Of a stretch of 64,000 nucleotides of DNA, positions 47,655 through 57,780 are shown piece by piece; within the stretch, counting starts at the first letter, position 1, and each line of letters starts with the position of its first letter. Below the pieces are notes generated by a model that did no database searches, was not told the DNA's origin, and worked only from the letters and a program-made list of their open reading frames with translations. The translations under genes and the position numbers were made by a program. The stretch is from Hippophae tibetana (Eukaryota > Streptophyta > Magnoliopsida > Rosales > Elaeagnaceae): NCBI GenBank assembly GCA_037013495.1, contig CM072812.1, positions 79,405,840-79,469,839 of the forward strand. Reading direction: 5' to 3'.

Positions 47655-48391
47655 CGGAAGAACTTGAATATTCTTTTCTTTCTAAATATAATGTTAAAAG
47701 TTTTAAAGAATTATTTTCTAAATGTCTTAGAGCTATAGCAGAGAATAATAGTTTAAATAAAAAAAATAGGAAAATTAAATGAACAACTTGAGGTGCATGA
47801 AATGTTTTCTAATAAATTAAAAGAAGCGAATAATATTTTTCAAGAACAAAATAATGCTTTGAATTTAAGTCTTGTAGATTTGAAAGAAGAAAATAATAAG
47901 CTTGTTGAAGATAATAATAAAAAGTGCAAGAGCTCAAAGAATCATGTGAAGTAGTGGAGAGACTTATCATTGGAGCTCCACACATAGATAAAATATTGAG
48001 CATTGGTAAGTCACATGGTGATACACATGGCTTTGGTTATAAGGATGAAAGTTTCACACCTTCAACATCAAAGACCACATTTGTAAGACCCTTAAACTTT
48101 ACTCCTACTATTAATACTTATGTACAAAGAACTATTGCACCTGTGGTAGAAAAAGTTGTTATATTTGTGCATGTCTGTTATCATTGTGGTAGGAAAGGTC
48201 ATATAAGACCAAAATGTAGATATTTGATGAATGCTCCTAAACTTAATTATTCTTTCCATACTTCACATAGTAGGACCCATAAGCATCATTCATCTACACA
48301 TGCTACATCATATTCAAGGAAGAATGGAAATTATAATAACTTGTTCATAAATTCTAATAGGAAGCATGAAGTCTTAGGTTCAAAGAGGTAA
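47655..48391 (+). pseudogene. copia gag fragment with zinc knuckle
   Basis: Begins ELEYSFLSKYNVKSFKELFS with stops, continues through a coiled-coil-like N/E/K-rich part, and reaches an open frame (47924-48391) with a CCHC knuckle CYHCGRKGHIRPKC near 48178-48220, followed by H- and S-rich sequence. Protease and all later domains are absent. Confidence 0.75.
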
Positions 48392-48394
48392 GAA

Positions 48395-48900
48395 AAATTA
48401 AGTACTTTTAATACTAGGACTCATTGTCATCATCCTATTATGCATACTGCATCCTCATTTGGGATAAATGAGAAAAGTACAGCTATGTCCAAGAACACAC
48501 ATATGACCTCAGTTATTTAAAAATTGAGGCCATAGACATACTTTATGGTCTCGGTCTTTAAATAACCAAAGTCGTAGACATACTCTATAGCTTCGGTTTA
48601 ATGTAAAATTCAGGACATAGAAATACCATTTAACCTCATTTTTCAATATAAATTAAAATAAATTGAGAAAACTAAAAATCATTATATTAAAATTAAGAGT
48701 GAAATTACATATGAGAGTTTTTTATATGTACTAAAACATAATAAAGCTTTACTGCCGCTATTGCTGGTGTGCTTGTGTGCTGCTGGTGCTAATACTGGTA
48801 TGTTGCTGCTGCTTCTGGTGCTACTGTTAATGCTACGAGATATAGCTATATACTCTACCTGTATAACTTCTTTTTTATATATTTTTTTTTCATTTTTCAA
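48395..48900. other. Remnant region with subterminal-type repeats and GCTGGT repeats
   Basis: 48500-48640 has degenerate inverted phrases such as GGTCTCGGTCTTTAAATAACC and TTGAGGCCATAGACATAC, like CACTA subterminal repeats. 48755-48835 is a degenerate GCTGGTGCT repeat. No gene is supported. Confidence 0.4.
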
Positions 48901-48908
48901 CTTGAAGC

Positions 48909-50660
48909 TAGAGGTGTATGCGGTCTGGTATGGTCCGGTTTTGAGTAAAAAAAATTAACCAAATTGGACCGGACTAGACCGTTTGGCTATCCAAAATGTT
49001 ATCCAAAATGTTGTAACCGAACAGTTTGGTCCAATTTGATTAACGATTTGGAATAGTTTGGAACAATTAATAATACATAAATCTAATACAATTTAATATG
49101 ATATAATCTAATAGGATAACATCAAATGTGATGTTCATCAATCATCATACATAAATAGATATTATTGTGAAATACATAAATATATAAATAAATACACAAA
49201 CTGTTATTGAAATCCAAAAGTAAAACAGATTAGACATGAAGAAATGAAGTCTCAATATCTCATTTACATAGAATTCTTACCCATTATCAATCATCAATAA
49301 TCAATGTAGTTATAAAATAACTAAATGATCTTAGTTATAAACAATATGGCTGGAAGTAGGGGTGTCCATTTATACTAAAATTCAAATCCTAAATTTTTTG
49401 CATGCTTAGATATAACAATTTGACATTGGATGTGGTCTTGTGAGTTCCCAAACCATACTAATTAGATCAGGACAGACAGATTCTGATATAAACAGGACAA
49501 AAACATTATCCATTTCATTATAAACAGATTGAAACAAACGTAATTATATACAATTTTGTAGCTTAAATAACACATTATATTTTCTGCTAGTAAAGAACAT
49601 ATATGTTAATATTGTCTGAAATCAGAAATCACAAGATATTTTCTACTTGATTTTTTATTAGAAATCAGGGGAAAAAAACATGAAAGAACATGTTATTTTC
49701 TATTGAGCCTATGTTAATACTTTGAAAATGAAAATGATTTTTCAATATTGAAACAAAAAACGTATTTGTTATTTTAATCATGATTGAGGCTTAAAGAATG
49801 AATAAAATATTAGTAATGTTGAGAATATGTAATTTACGTTGAAACTGAAAATGATATTTATTATCATTTTTAATAAAATGATTGAAATTAATAATTCAAA
49901 GCAATATCAGAAATAGACAAACACAATGTAATGATAATTTTGGCACGCACGGCTAATGAAAGAGAGAAACATAAATTAGCGGTGTCCAAAAACCCTATCA
50001 TAAACTCAAAAAAAATATTATCAGAAACTCAATTGAGGAAGCATTTGAGAAACTCAAAAAAACTATAATAGAAACTAAAAAAAAGAGGCTTGACAACCAA
50101 TCCAAAATACAAACAATGTCTAGTACACGAAATTGTACTGAGAATGTTTGGAGAAGTCACACGAAACAATTCATCCATAAACTCAAACATATATCAATTA
50201 GCTCACCACATACCTATTTCGTCCATGAATGACAAGATGTGAAGCGACGTGAAGAGAGGTGACTGGCTGGTGGTGGAGGCGACGCGAGGAGAGGTGATTG
50301 GCTAGTGATGGAGGCGACGCGAGGATGGTTGGGTGATGTTGAAGGCAACAATGACTAGATATGGTTTTTTTAAGTCTCACTCTCGCAGACGCAGACGGCG
50401 AGACTAAAAATGAAATAGGGTTAGGGTAACACGATTTCATAAAAAAATTATATATATGGTACACAGTTTAATTAAAAAAATTAATTATTTATGAAACCAG
50501 TCTAGTCTGGTCCGACCGGTTTATAATTTTTTAACCAGAAAATTGGTTTTACTTAATGCAGTCCAGACCGGACTGTTTCATTTATGAAACTATTTGGTTT
50601 GGTTCGATCTAAACCGGTTTTTTGGTTTAAAATGATTCGGTCCGGTTTTTGGACACTCTA
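48909..50660. mobile_element. hAT-like non-autonomous transposon
   Basis: Ends begin TAGAGGTGT (left) and, on the other strand, TAGAGTGTCC (right), both followed by GGTCCGG-type subterminal motifs as in common plant hAT derivatives. 8-bp flanks CTTGAAGC (48901-48908) and CTTGAAAT (50661-50668) agree in six of eight, fitting an 8-bp target duplication. No transposase is found. Internally 50238-50320 contains two ~41-bp repeats (GAGGCGACGCGAGGA type). Confidence 0.65.
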
Positions 50661-50668
50661 CTTGAAAT

Positions 50669-51170
50669 AGTTAAAAGTTGTACAATTTGTATCCTACTCC
50701 ATAAAAGATCGCTCAAAAGTTCACAATATTTGTTTGTATACTTTTGAAAGAAAAATAGATAGCTCATCCACTCGTCTAGGAGCTTTACAACAATATGCAA
50801 GTACAACATTGACAAAATAGAAGAAAGATCGTAAATGATAATGCTTATAGAAAATGATAAGACACCTACAAAGAGAAAGAGAGTATTTTTATTTGAGAAA
50901 TGATGAATAAAGCTTCTTGTTACATTGGTTTCTCATCAATATTTGCTAAAGATAATCTTCTGTATAATAAAAAAAAATATAAAAGATAGGCTCTATAAAA
51001 CCTATACTTGAGTAATATGTAAAGACAACTTGAATAGACAAAATGGGCAACTAAGATGCCTACCTGGAAAGCTAGATAATAGTACATCCCAAAATAGATA
51101 GATATTTTGTACAATATAAAATCAAAAACAACACGAATTATAATATAAAATGAAACTAATAAATAGCATT
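50669..51170. other. Spacer, no gene seen
   Basis: AT-rich sequence between the hAT-like element and the copia element; nothing recognised. Confidence 0.4.
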
Positions 51171-51175
51171 GGTGA

Positions 51176-51481
51176 TATAAATAGTATAAAGAGATAAGAA
51201 GAAAGAATGATTTAATGTTGTATTGGTGTATTTTAGAATGTACATAGAGAACCCTATTTATAGGGTTGTAATAAGTGTAGTACAAGTGAAATAGTAAGTG
51301 TAGTACAAGTGAAATAGTAAGTGTAGTACAAGTGAAATAGTAAGTGTAGTACAAGTGTAGTACAAGTGAAATAGTACAAGTTTAGTACAAGTGAAATAAT
51401 ACAAGTGTAGTACAAGTGAAATAATACAAGTATAGTACAAGTGAAGTATAAGTAAATTACAATATCAAATATAACTTAACA
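51176..51481 (-). repeat. 3' LTR with internal minisatellite
   Basis: Minus strand starts TGTTAAGTTATATTTG. 51268-51445 is a tandem repeat with a ~22-bp unit (AGTGTAGTACAAGTGAAATA), seven to eight copies, in the U3 part. TATA-like CTATAAATAG on minus near 51253-51262. Confidence 0.9.
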
Positions 51482-51505
51482 TCCTCACTCAAACTCAAGG
51501 AGGAA
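51482..51505 (-). other. Polypurine-rich tract
   Basis: On minus the sequence before the LTR is TTGAGTTTGAGTGAGGA, purine-rich as expected for the plus-strand primer. Confidence 0.6.
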
Positions 51506-51559
51506 GAGAAACAATTAACTTGAGTTTTGAAACTAATTCTTGAAATTTGCCTAGTAGAT

Positions 51560-54500
51560 GAGATTTGGTGAAGATGTCAGTTGTTTGATCTGTGGAGGAT
51601 ATTGATTTGAGACAAACAGTGTCTTGAAGAACATGTTGATGAAAAAAATGACAATCAATCTCGATATGTTTTGTTCGTTCATGAAATACATTATTGTGAG
51701 CAATCTGAATAGCACTCTGACTGTCACAATATAGGATAGTTGTAGTTGATTAGAGAACACTCATATCAGCAAGTAACCAACGGAGCCAAAGAAGTTCTTG
51801 AGTGGTGTCAGCAAGAGCATGATATTCAACTTCAATGCTGGATCGAGAAGTGAGGGATTGTCTCTTGCTTCGCCAAGATATGAGAGAGTTTCCAAGAAAG
51901 AAACAATATCCAGTGGTAAAGTGATGATCAGTTGGGTCACCTGCCCAATCAGCATCAGAGTAGGTGGAAAAAAGAAGATTAGACTTGTTGGAGAAATGGG
52001 GACCTTGAAACATGGTGCCTTTGATGTAGCGAAGAATGCGAAGAGCTGCAGTATAAGGGGTAGACCATGGAGCAAACATGAATTAACTAACCAGATGAAC
52101 AACATAGGCAATGTCAAGATGAGTGACTGTGAGATAAACAAGACTGCCTACTAGTTGTCTGTATAATGTAGCATCTGAGAGAATAGTACCATCTAATGGA
52201 GTAAGTTTGACATTGGTTTCTAGAGGTGTTGATGTAGTTTTGCAATTAGTAAGGCCAATCCGATTAAGATTATTGAAAGAGTACTTTGCTTGAAATAGAT
52301 AATATCCTTAAGAATCAGATAAGATTTCTAGGCCCAAGAAGTAGCGGAGATGACCAAGGTCTTTCATTTCAAATGATGGCTCAAAAATTGCTTGAGATCA
52401 ATAATGTCATTAGAGTCATTCCCTGTTATGATCATATTATCTACATAAAGGAGTAGAAGTGTTACACCAGTGAGAGTCTTCCGAATAAAGAGACCGAAGT
52501 CATAAGAACTGGAAGTGAAGCTGAAGTCAGTAAATGTAGAGCTAAATTTGGAAAACCAAGCCCGAGGAGCTTGTTTGAGGCCATAGAGAACACGCCGAAG
52601 TTTGCATACTTGATAAGGTGAATGAGTGTATCAAGGAGGAGGTTTCATATAAACTTCCTCGGTTATGTCTTCATTGAGAAAAGCATTTTTGACATCCATT
52701 TGAAACATGTTCTAGTTTTGGGCAGCAGTAACAACAATGATACTTCGAACAGAGGTGAGGCGAGCTACAGGTGCAAAAGTTTCTTCATAGTCGATTCCAT
52801 ATTCCTGTGTAAAATCCTTTGTAACCAGATGAGCTTTATATCGTTCCACCGACCCATCTGAATGAGTTTTGATTTTGAAAATCCACTTACAACCAATCAG
52901 AGATTTATTATATGAAAGATCAATAAGACCCCATGTATGTGCTTTTGTTAATGCCTGTAACTCATCTGTTATAGCTTGCTGCCAATAAGGGTTAAAACTA
53001 GTTTCTCTATAGTTTTGGGGTTCATGATGAGACAAAATAGTATAGAAACATTGGTAATCACGAAGATGAAAAGGAAGACTACTTACACGAGTAGAACGAC
53101 GAAGTGATGACTCTGGACAATCAGGTAGTTGGTCTTCAGAAGATGTTGTTATGGTAGGATCATCAGAAGGAGCAGACACATCAGGAAAATTTATAGTAGA
53201 CAATGGTGAGGGTAATGGAGCAATGTTAGGAGGAAATAAATAAATAGTTGGGTCATTAAAAAATGAGAGTGAGGTAGGAGATGAGACATGAAATGAGAAA
53301 ATAGAGGAAAACATTTTATGTTCCCAAAAGATGACATGACGAGAGATGCGCAATCGTTTAAAGATAGGGTTCTAACAACGATAGCCTTTGTGTTCTATTC
53401 CATACCCTAAGAAACAACAAAGATGAGAACAAGGTTCCAATTTATTGCATTCATGAGGGTGAAGAAGAAAAAAACAGGCACAACCAAACACTTTGAGCAG
53501 TTCATAAGATGGGGAAGTACTATAGAGACGCTCATAAGGGAATTGATTGTGAATAATAGGCATGGGAACACGATTGATTGTATAAACAGCCATAAGAGCT
53601 ACTTCACCCCAAAACATTCAGGACAAGAACTAGAAAGGAGGAGAGTGCGAACAATATTAAGAATATGTCTGTGTTTTCACTCAGCTCTTCCATTTTGTTG
53701 AGATGTGCAAGGACAAGAATATTGAGAAAAAGTCCCATTTTGTCAAAGAAAATTTAAAAAAATTGTTTCTTTATATTCCATAGCATTATCAACTCTAAGT
53801 ACTTTGATACTTTGAGAAAATTGGGTTTTAACCATTTGGGCAAAATCATAATAAATTTTGGGTAATTCAGATCTACGTTTCATGAGAAAAATCCATATGA
53901 ATCTTGAATAATCATCAATAAAAATGACAAAGTAAACACATCCCCTCATAGTAGGATGTGGGGATGGACCCCAAACATCAGAATGAATTAAGTCAAAAGG
54001 GGAGACAAAAGTAGAATCATTTTTATTAAAACATAAAACAGGTTGTTTTCCCAATTGACAAGGCAAACAATTTACATTATTAGAAATAGAAACATATCCT
54101 AATTTATTAGAAGATGCTAAGGGACGAAGACTTACTATAGACGTATGGCCTAGACGAGCATGCCATAGGTTGATAGGAGTAGTAGAAGCAGTAATGGAAG
54201 TATAGGGAGAATTGGGTAGATAAAGGTTGATAAGTTCAAATAATTGTCTAACCTTACGGCTTATCCCAAGGATTTGTCCTGTTTGTGGATCCTACACATG
54301 AAAACCAGAAGAGGAAAAAGTAATAGTAAGACCAAGTTCACATAATTGACCAACAGAGATAAGATTTAGAGTAAGGTTGGGAATATGAAAGGTGTTATAA
54401 AGTGATATAGAAGATGTGGAAACTTGTCCTACAACATTAACATGCATATATGAACCATTGGCAGTTTGAATTAAAGGTTTGGAGATGGAAGATTGTGTGG

Positions 54501-54590
54501 GAGAGAAGATGTGAGTATCATAAGTCATATGGTTACAACAAGCAAAATCAAAATACCATAAAGATTTACTTGATGTGAGAGACAAGGCAG
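51560..54590 (-). pseudogene. copia pol (protease, integrase, RT, RNase H)
   Basis: Protease near 54555: WYFDFACCNHMT, where DSGAS is expected. Pre-integrase and integrase at 54066-53372 (IHSDVWGPSPHPT, FIDDYSRFIW, RVDNAMEY, FGCACFFLLHPHE). RT from about 53100 with WKDL-like WGLIDL and the region KDFTQEYGIDYEETFAPVAR (52795-52850); the catalytic box near 52432 reads YVDN, altered from YVDD. RNase H at 52079-51750 (YSDADWAGDPTDH, RSSIEVEYHALA). Broken into about seven frames. Confidence 0.88.
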
Positions 54591-55565
54591 CAGGAGGAGG
54601 ATTACTAGATTATGAGAGAACATGTTTAATAAGACCTTCAAGTTCTTGAGTGGCGAAGGTAAATTTTTCATGATTATCCTCAGAAAAAATAGTAGTGATA
54701 GATGAATTACTATTTTTACCTTAAGTATGTTGAGAGGGATTCCGAAAGCAAACTCTGTGAAAGTGTCATGGACCCTTCTTGTGACAATATATACATACCT
54801 GAATGGGACATGTAAGAAGCTCATGATTGGGGTTGTGACAATAGGTGCAACCTTGATGTTTGAAGCCTTCTTTAGAACCTTCTTTAGGGTGATAAGAGGG
54901 GGTGGCAAGAACAGAATCTGTATGATGAACTTTGAAAACCCTCATCCGATTTTCTTCAGAGTGAAGCTCAGTCATAGTAAGGATGGAAAAGGACTCTGAT
55001 GGAGTAAAGAAGTCCAAACAGGTTAAAATCGATCATGGAGAGCCATGAGAAAAATAACAAGACGCTGGTGATTACGGTAAGTTACAAACATCTCAACATC
55101 AATTTTGTTCGTCCAAGTTGGTTCAGAGAGAGCAAGTTGATCCCAAATAGTATGCATTTCAGAGATAAATTGGTTAATGGTTTGATCAGCCCTTTGGCGT
55201 TTGGTATGAAGAGTTGTTAGAAGTTGATATTAGTTGGCCAAATCTATTGTAGTGAAGCGAACCTCAAGAAATTCCCAAACTTCTTTGACAGTGTCAAAAC
55301 ACCCAAATTCATCATGGATGGAGGGTAAAGTGGTGTTACGAAACCAGGTAATAATTTGATGATGTTTACTCTCCCAGTCTTCAAGGCGGTTAGCAAATAA
55401 GAAGTTGTTTTCAATGGTTTCTTAGATGGGTATAGAGATATCACCAGTTATGAAACATCATAGCTTGCATCCTTTCAAGAAATTTTTCATTGCTTGTGCC
55501 CAAGCTACGTAGTTAGTATCATCAAGGGTGGTGAAGATTGGTTTTGGGACATCATTTCTGTCCAT
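54591..55565 (-). pseudogene. copia gag
   Basis: ATG 55565; MDRNDVPKPIFTTLDDTNYV and VAWAQAMKNFLKGCKL are the usual gag start (TNY-W). Central part VWEFLEVRFTTIDLAN and LLTTLHTKRQ; a zinc-knuckle region near 54780-54860 in shifted frames. At least four stops or shifts. Confidence 0.8.
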
Positions 55566-55667
55566 TTTAACAAAATAATGGAGGAAATATAAAGCAAATA
55601 TATAGAAATAGTATAAAGAAGATATCCTTAAAAATGAAAAGAGAAGTTGAAAACAAGACTGGAATCG

Positions 55668-55885
55668 AGTTGAGGTGAGCCGGGTTGGAGTGAACCGAGT
55701 TGAGGTGAGTTGGTTTGGAGGGAGTCGAGTTGAGGTGAGCTGGGTTGGAGTGAGCCGGGTTGAGGTGAGTTGGGTTGGAGTGAGCTGAGTTTAGGTGAGT
55801 CAGGTTGAGGTGAGCCGGGTTGGGGTGAACCGAGTTGGGGTGAACCAGGTTGAGAGTGAACCGAGTTAGGGTGAGCCGGGTTGGC
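55668..55885 (-). repeat. 15-bp minisatellite in the copia leader
   Basis: About fourteen degenerate copies of a 15-bp unit (GTGAGCCGGGTTGAG type on plus) fill the stretch between the primer site and gag. Being a multiple of three, it keeps all frames open and produces spurious NPAHLNS-type repeat peptides. Confidence 0.9.
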
Positions 55886-55935
55886 TGTGATGAAGAGAGG
55901 AAATTTTTTGATAGAAATTCTAAAGGTATATGAGA

Positions 55936-55948
55936 GGCTTTGACACCA
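55936..55948 (-). other. Primer binding site, tRNA-iMet type
   Basis: On minus TGGTGTCAAAGCC, a decayed TGGTATCAGAGCC, directly after the 5' LTR. Confidence 0.8.
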
Positions 55949-56269
55949 TGTGAAGAGTATAGAGAGATAAAAAAAGAATGATTTAATGCTGTATTGATGT
56001 GTTTTAAAATGTCCATAGAGAATCTTATTTATAAGATTGTAACAAGTGTAGTACAAGTGAAATAATAAGTGTAGTATAAGTGAAATAGTAGAAGTATAGT
56101 ACAAGTGAAATAGTAGAAGTATAGTACAAGTGAAATAGTAGAAGTGTAATACAATTGAAATAATACAAATATAGTACAAGTGAAATAATACAAATATAGT
56201 ACAAGTGAAATAATACAAGTGAGTACAAATAATATATAAATAAATTACAATATCAAATATAACTTAACT
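55949..56269 (-). repeat. 5' LTR with internal minisatellite
   Basis: Partner of 51176-51481. The U3 minisatellite occupies about 56043-56225 with a different copy arrangement from the 3' LTR, so the arrays diverged after insertion or in replication. Confidence 0.9.
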
Positions 56270-56274
56270 GGTGA

Positions 56275-56738
56275 AATATAAAATCTTGTGTTCATTGGCA
56301 TTTTCTGAGATTTCACCATTTTCCATGGCAACTTAAGCTTCTTTTGCTTCTTATTTCCTGAGGAATGAGATACCAAAACAAAAATGAATTTATTCAAAAA
56401 CAATACGAATTAGCAAAAAGCCATTTCAGAGAATCTCATAATTATAAAAACTCGTAGGAATGTAAAACGTGAGTAGCTAATTTTCATTTTTTTCAATTCA
56501 ATAATTAATTAGCAGTTAAATATAAAATAAGGTAGAGGAGCCTCAACCCCATAACTCCATAGTCCATAAGTAATTAGGACCTAGTTTACCACCAACAAGG
56601 GAAAAAGAGATTTACCCAAAGTTTTATCCAATCCCTTGCTAAAAGAAGTCAGACATTTCCTCAGTCACGATTCAACAATACAGTAAGCTATATACAATTC
56701 ATTTCAGAGTGCCAAAATTGAAAACGTGGTGCATTACA
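56275..56738. other. Flank between copia element and exon remnant
   Basis: No ORF with recognised motifs. A minus-strand stretch at 56275-56350 has codon-like sequence (MENGEISENANEH) that might be a further exon of the unrecognised gene; unsupported otherwise. Confidence 0.3.
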
Positions 56739-56894
56739 TTATGAATTCTCATCGGCTGATATTTCTGGTAGTTCAAATGCCTCTGTCTCTGCATAGTAAC
56801 CTTTCTGCTACTTGATAAATTCCTTCGGCAATGCATTCTTGGAAACGTCTATTTTAGAAAATTTGTTAACATCTGTTCCAGAAGATTCATGACG
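56739..56894 (-). pseudogene. Unrecognised C-terminal exon with one in-frame stop
   Basis: A clean intron acceptor (TGCCAATGCAG) precedes an exon reading RHESSGTDVNKFSKIDVSKN then ALPKEFIK, a TAG stop, QKGYYAETEAFELPEISADE and a final TAA at 56739. Apart from the TAG the frame is open and looks like a real acidic protein C-terminus. It does not match H+-ATPase sequence. It faintly recalls the C-terminal tail of plant cohesin regulators of the sororin type, but this is unverified memory. It is in phase with the ATPase exon upstream. Confidence 0.45.
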
Positions 56895-57095
56895 CTGCAT
56901 TGGCATAAAAAACCACATGCAAGGCTAATAGTTAATAGGATTTCAATCGATTACAAGATATAGGTCATACAAAAGTACATTGTTGCCAACAAGAGTTGAT
57001 TGATTGAAGAATAATAAGGCTTGAGTTAGCCAAAAAAGTTAGATAAGGCTTGAGTAATTATTTAGAGCCGTTTTGATTATATGTGAAGTTATTAC

Positions 57096-57380
57096 CTTTG
57101 TTTTTTGTGCAAGATCTGCCATAAGTGATGCTGCGGCATTGCCTGCATTGGTAATCAGCAATATATTGATACCCACAAAATCAAGCCAATCTTGTGGTTT
57201 TTCCTGCATATATATATACATATTCATTAAAGCCACAACACTCCTTACTTAATATAAGAGATAGAGATAGAAAGGTCTTACCCCTCCATTTTCCAATGCT
57301 ATTGCTATGATAGCAGCCCTCTCCATAACCTATGAGAGAGGATTCCACATAAAACCCAATAATTTTAGAAGCTTGTTTTC
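57096..57380 (-). pseudogene. Plasma-membrane H+-ATPase (P-type) fragment, two exons
   Basis: Exon 57380-57282 (33 codons) reads ENKLLKLLGFMWNPLS, a TAG where tryptophan is expected, then VMERAAIIAIALENGG. Exon 57203-57096 (36 codons) reads [19 protein letters not shown] then [17 protein letters not shown]. Both keep GT-AG splice sites. This is the first transmembrane hairpin and start of the actuator domain of plant P3A H+-ATPases (AHA/PMA). Relative to the family about ten residues (normally between ITN and AGNAA) are missing as an in-frame deletion. The rest of the ~950-residue protein is absent. A copia element (57584-62049) lies 0.2 kb upstream. Confidence 0.8.
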
Positions 57381-57583
57381 CTATTAATTGCAACATGATT
57401 TTAACCTATATTAAGAGAAAATGTAAAAAATAATATTTTTTCTCATCCACCAGCAACATATCCTTTTCAAATGTCCAAATTAATACTAAAGATAACAAGA
57501 TGTAAACATTTGAATTAACCAATATTTCATAATTTAGCATGAAAAACAAGTTGCTAGCTTTTGCATGGAAAATATATTATATC

Positions 57584-57767
57584 TATTAGAAATATTTAAT
57601 GATTGTATTTTATTCTGTGATAAATGAATATACATGGTGTCTTTATATAGGAATTACAAGTAAACTAAATATGTCTAAACTAACTAAATATAGATATCCC
57701 TAAAGTAAATAGATATACATTAGCAGATATATATACACATTAATATGTTACTAGATATACATTAACA
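57584..57767 (-). repeat. 3' LTR
   Basis: Minus strand starts TGTTAATGTATATCTAG; left edge TATTAGAAAT. Preceded on minus by a purine tract (AGGGGGGT, 57768-57775). Confidence 0.9.
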
Positions 57768-57780
57768 ACCCCCCTCAAAC

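Larger units (their letters stand above)
51176..56269 (-). mobile_element. Ty1/copia element, near full length, minus strand
   Basis: Direct LTRs (51176-51481; 55949-56269), primer site, polypurine tract and gag-protease-integrase-RT-RNase H in copia order on minus. Target duplication GGTGA at 51171-51175 and 56270-56274. Several frameshifts and stops and altered catalytic motifs show it is inactive. Confidence 0.92.

Noticed and set aside
48761-48958. Leucine-rich plus-strand frame of 65 residues
   Set aside because: Driven by a GCTGGT-type repeat, with no domain and no gene context.
55567-56218. Long minus-strand frames with NPAHLNS-type repeats
   Set aside because: Caused by a 15-bp minisatellite in the copia leader and LTR repeats; the true gag start is at 55565.
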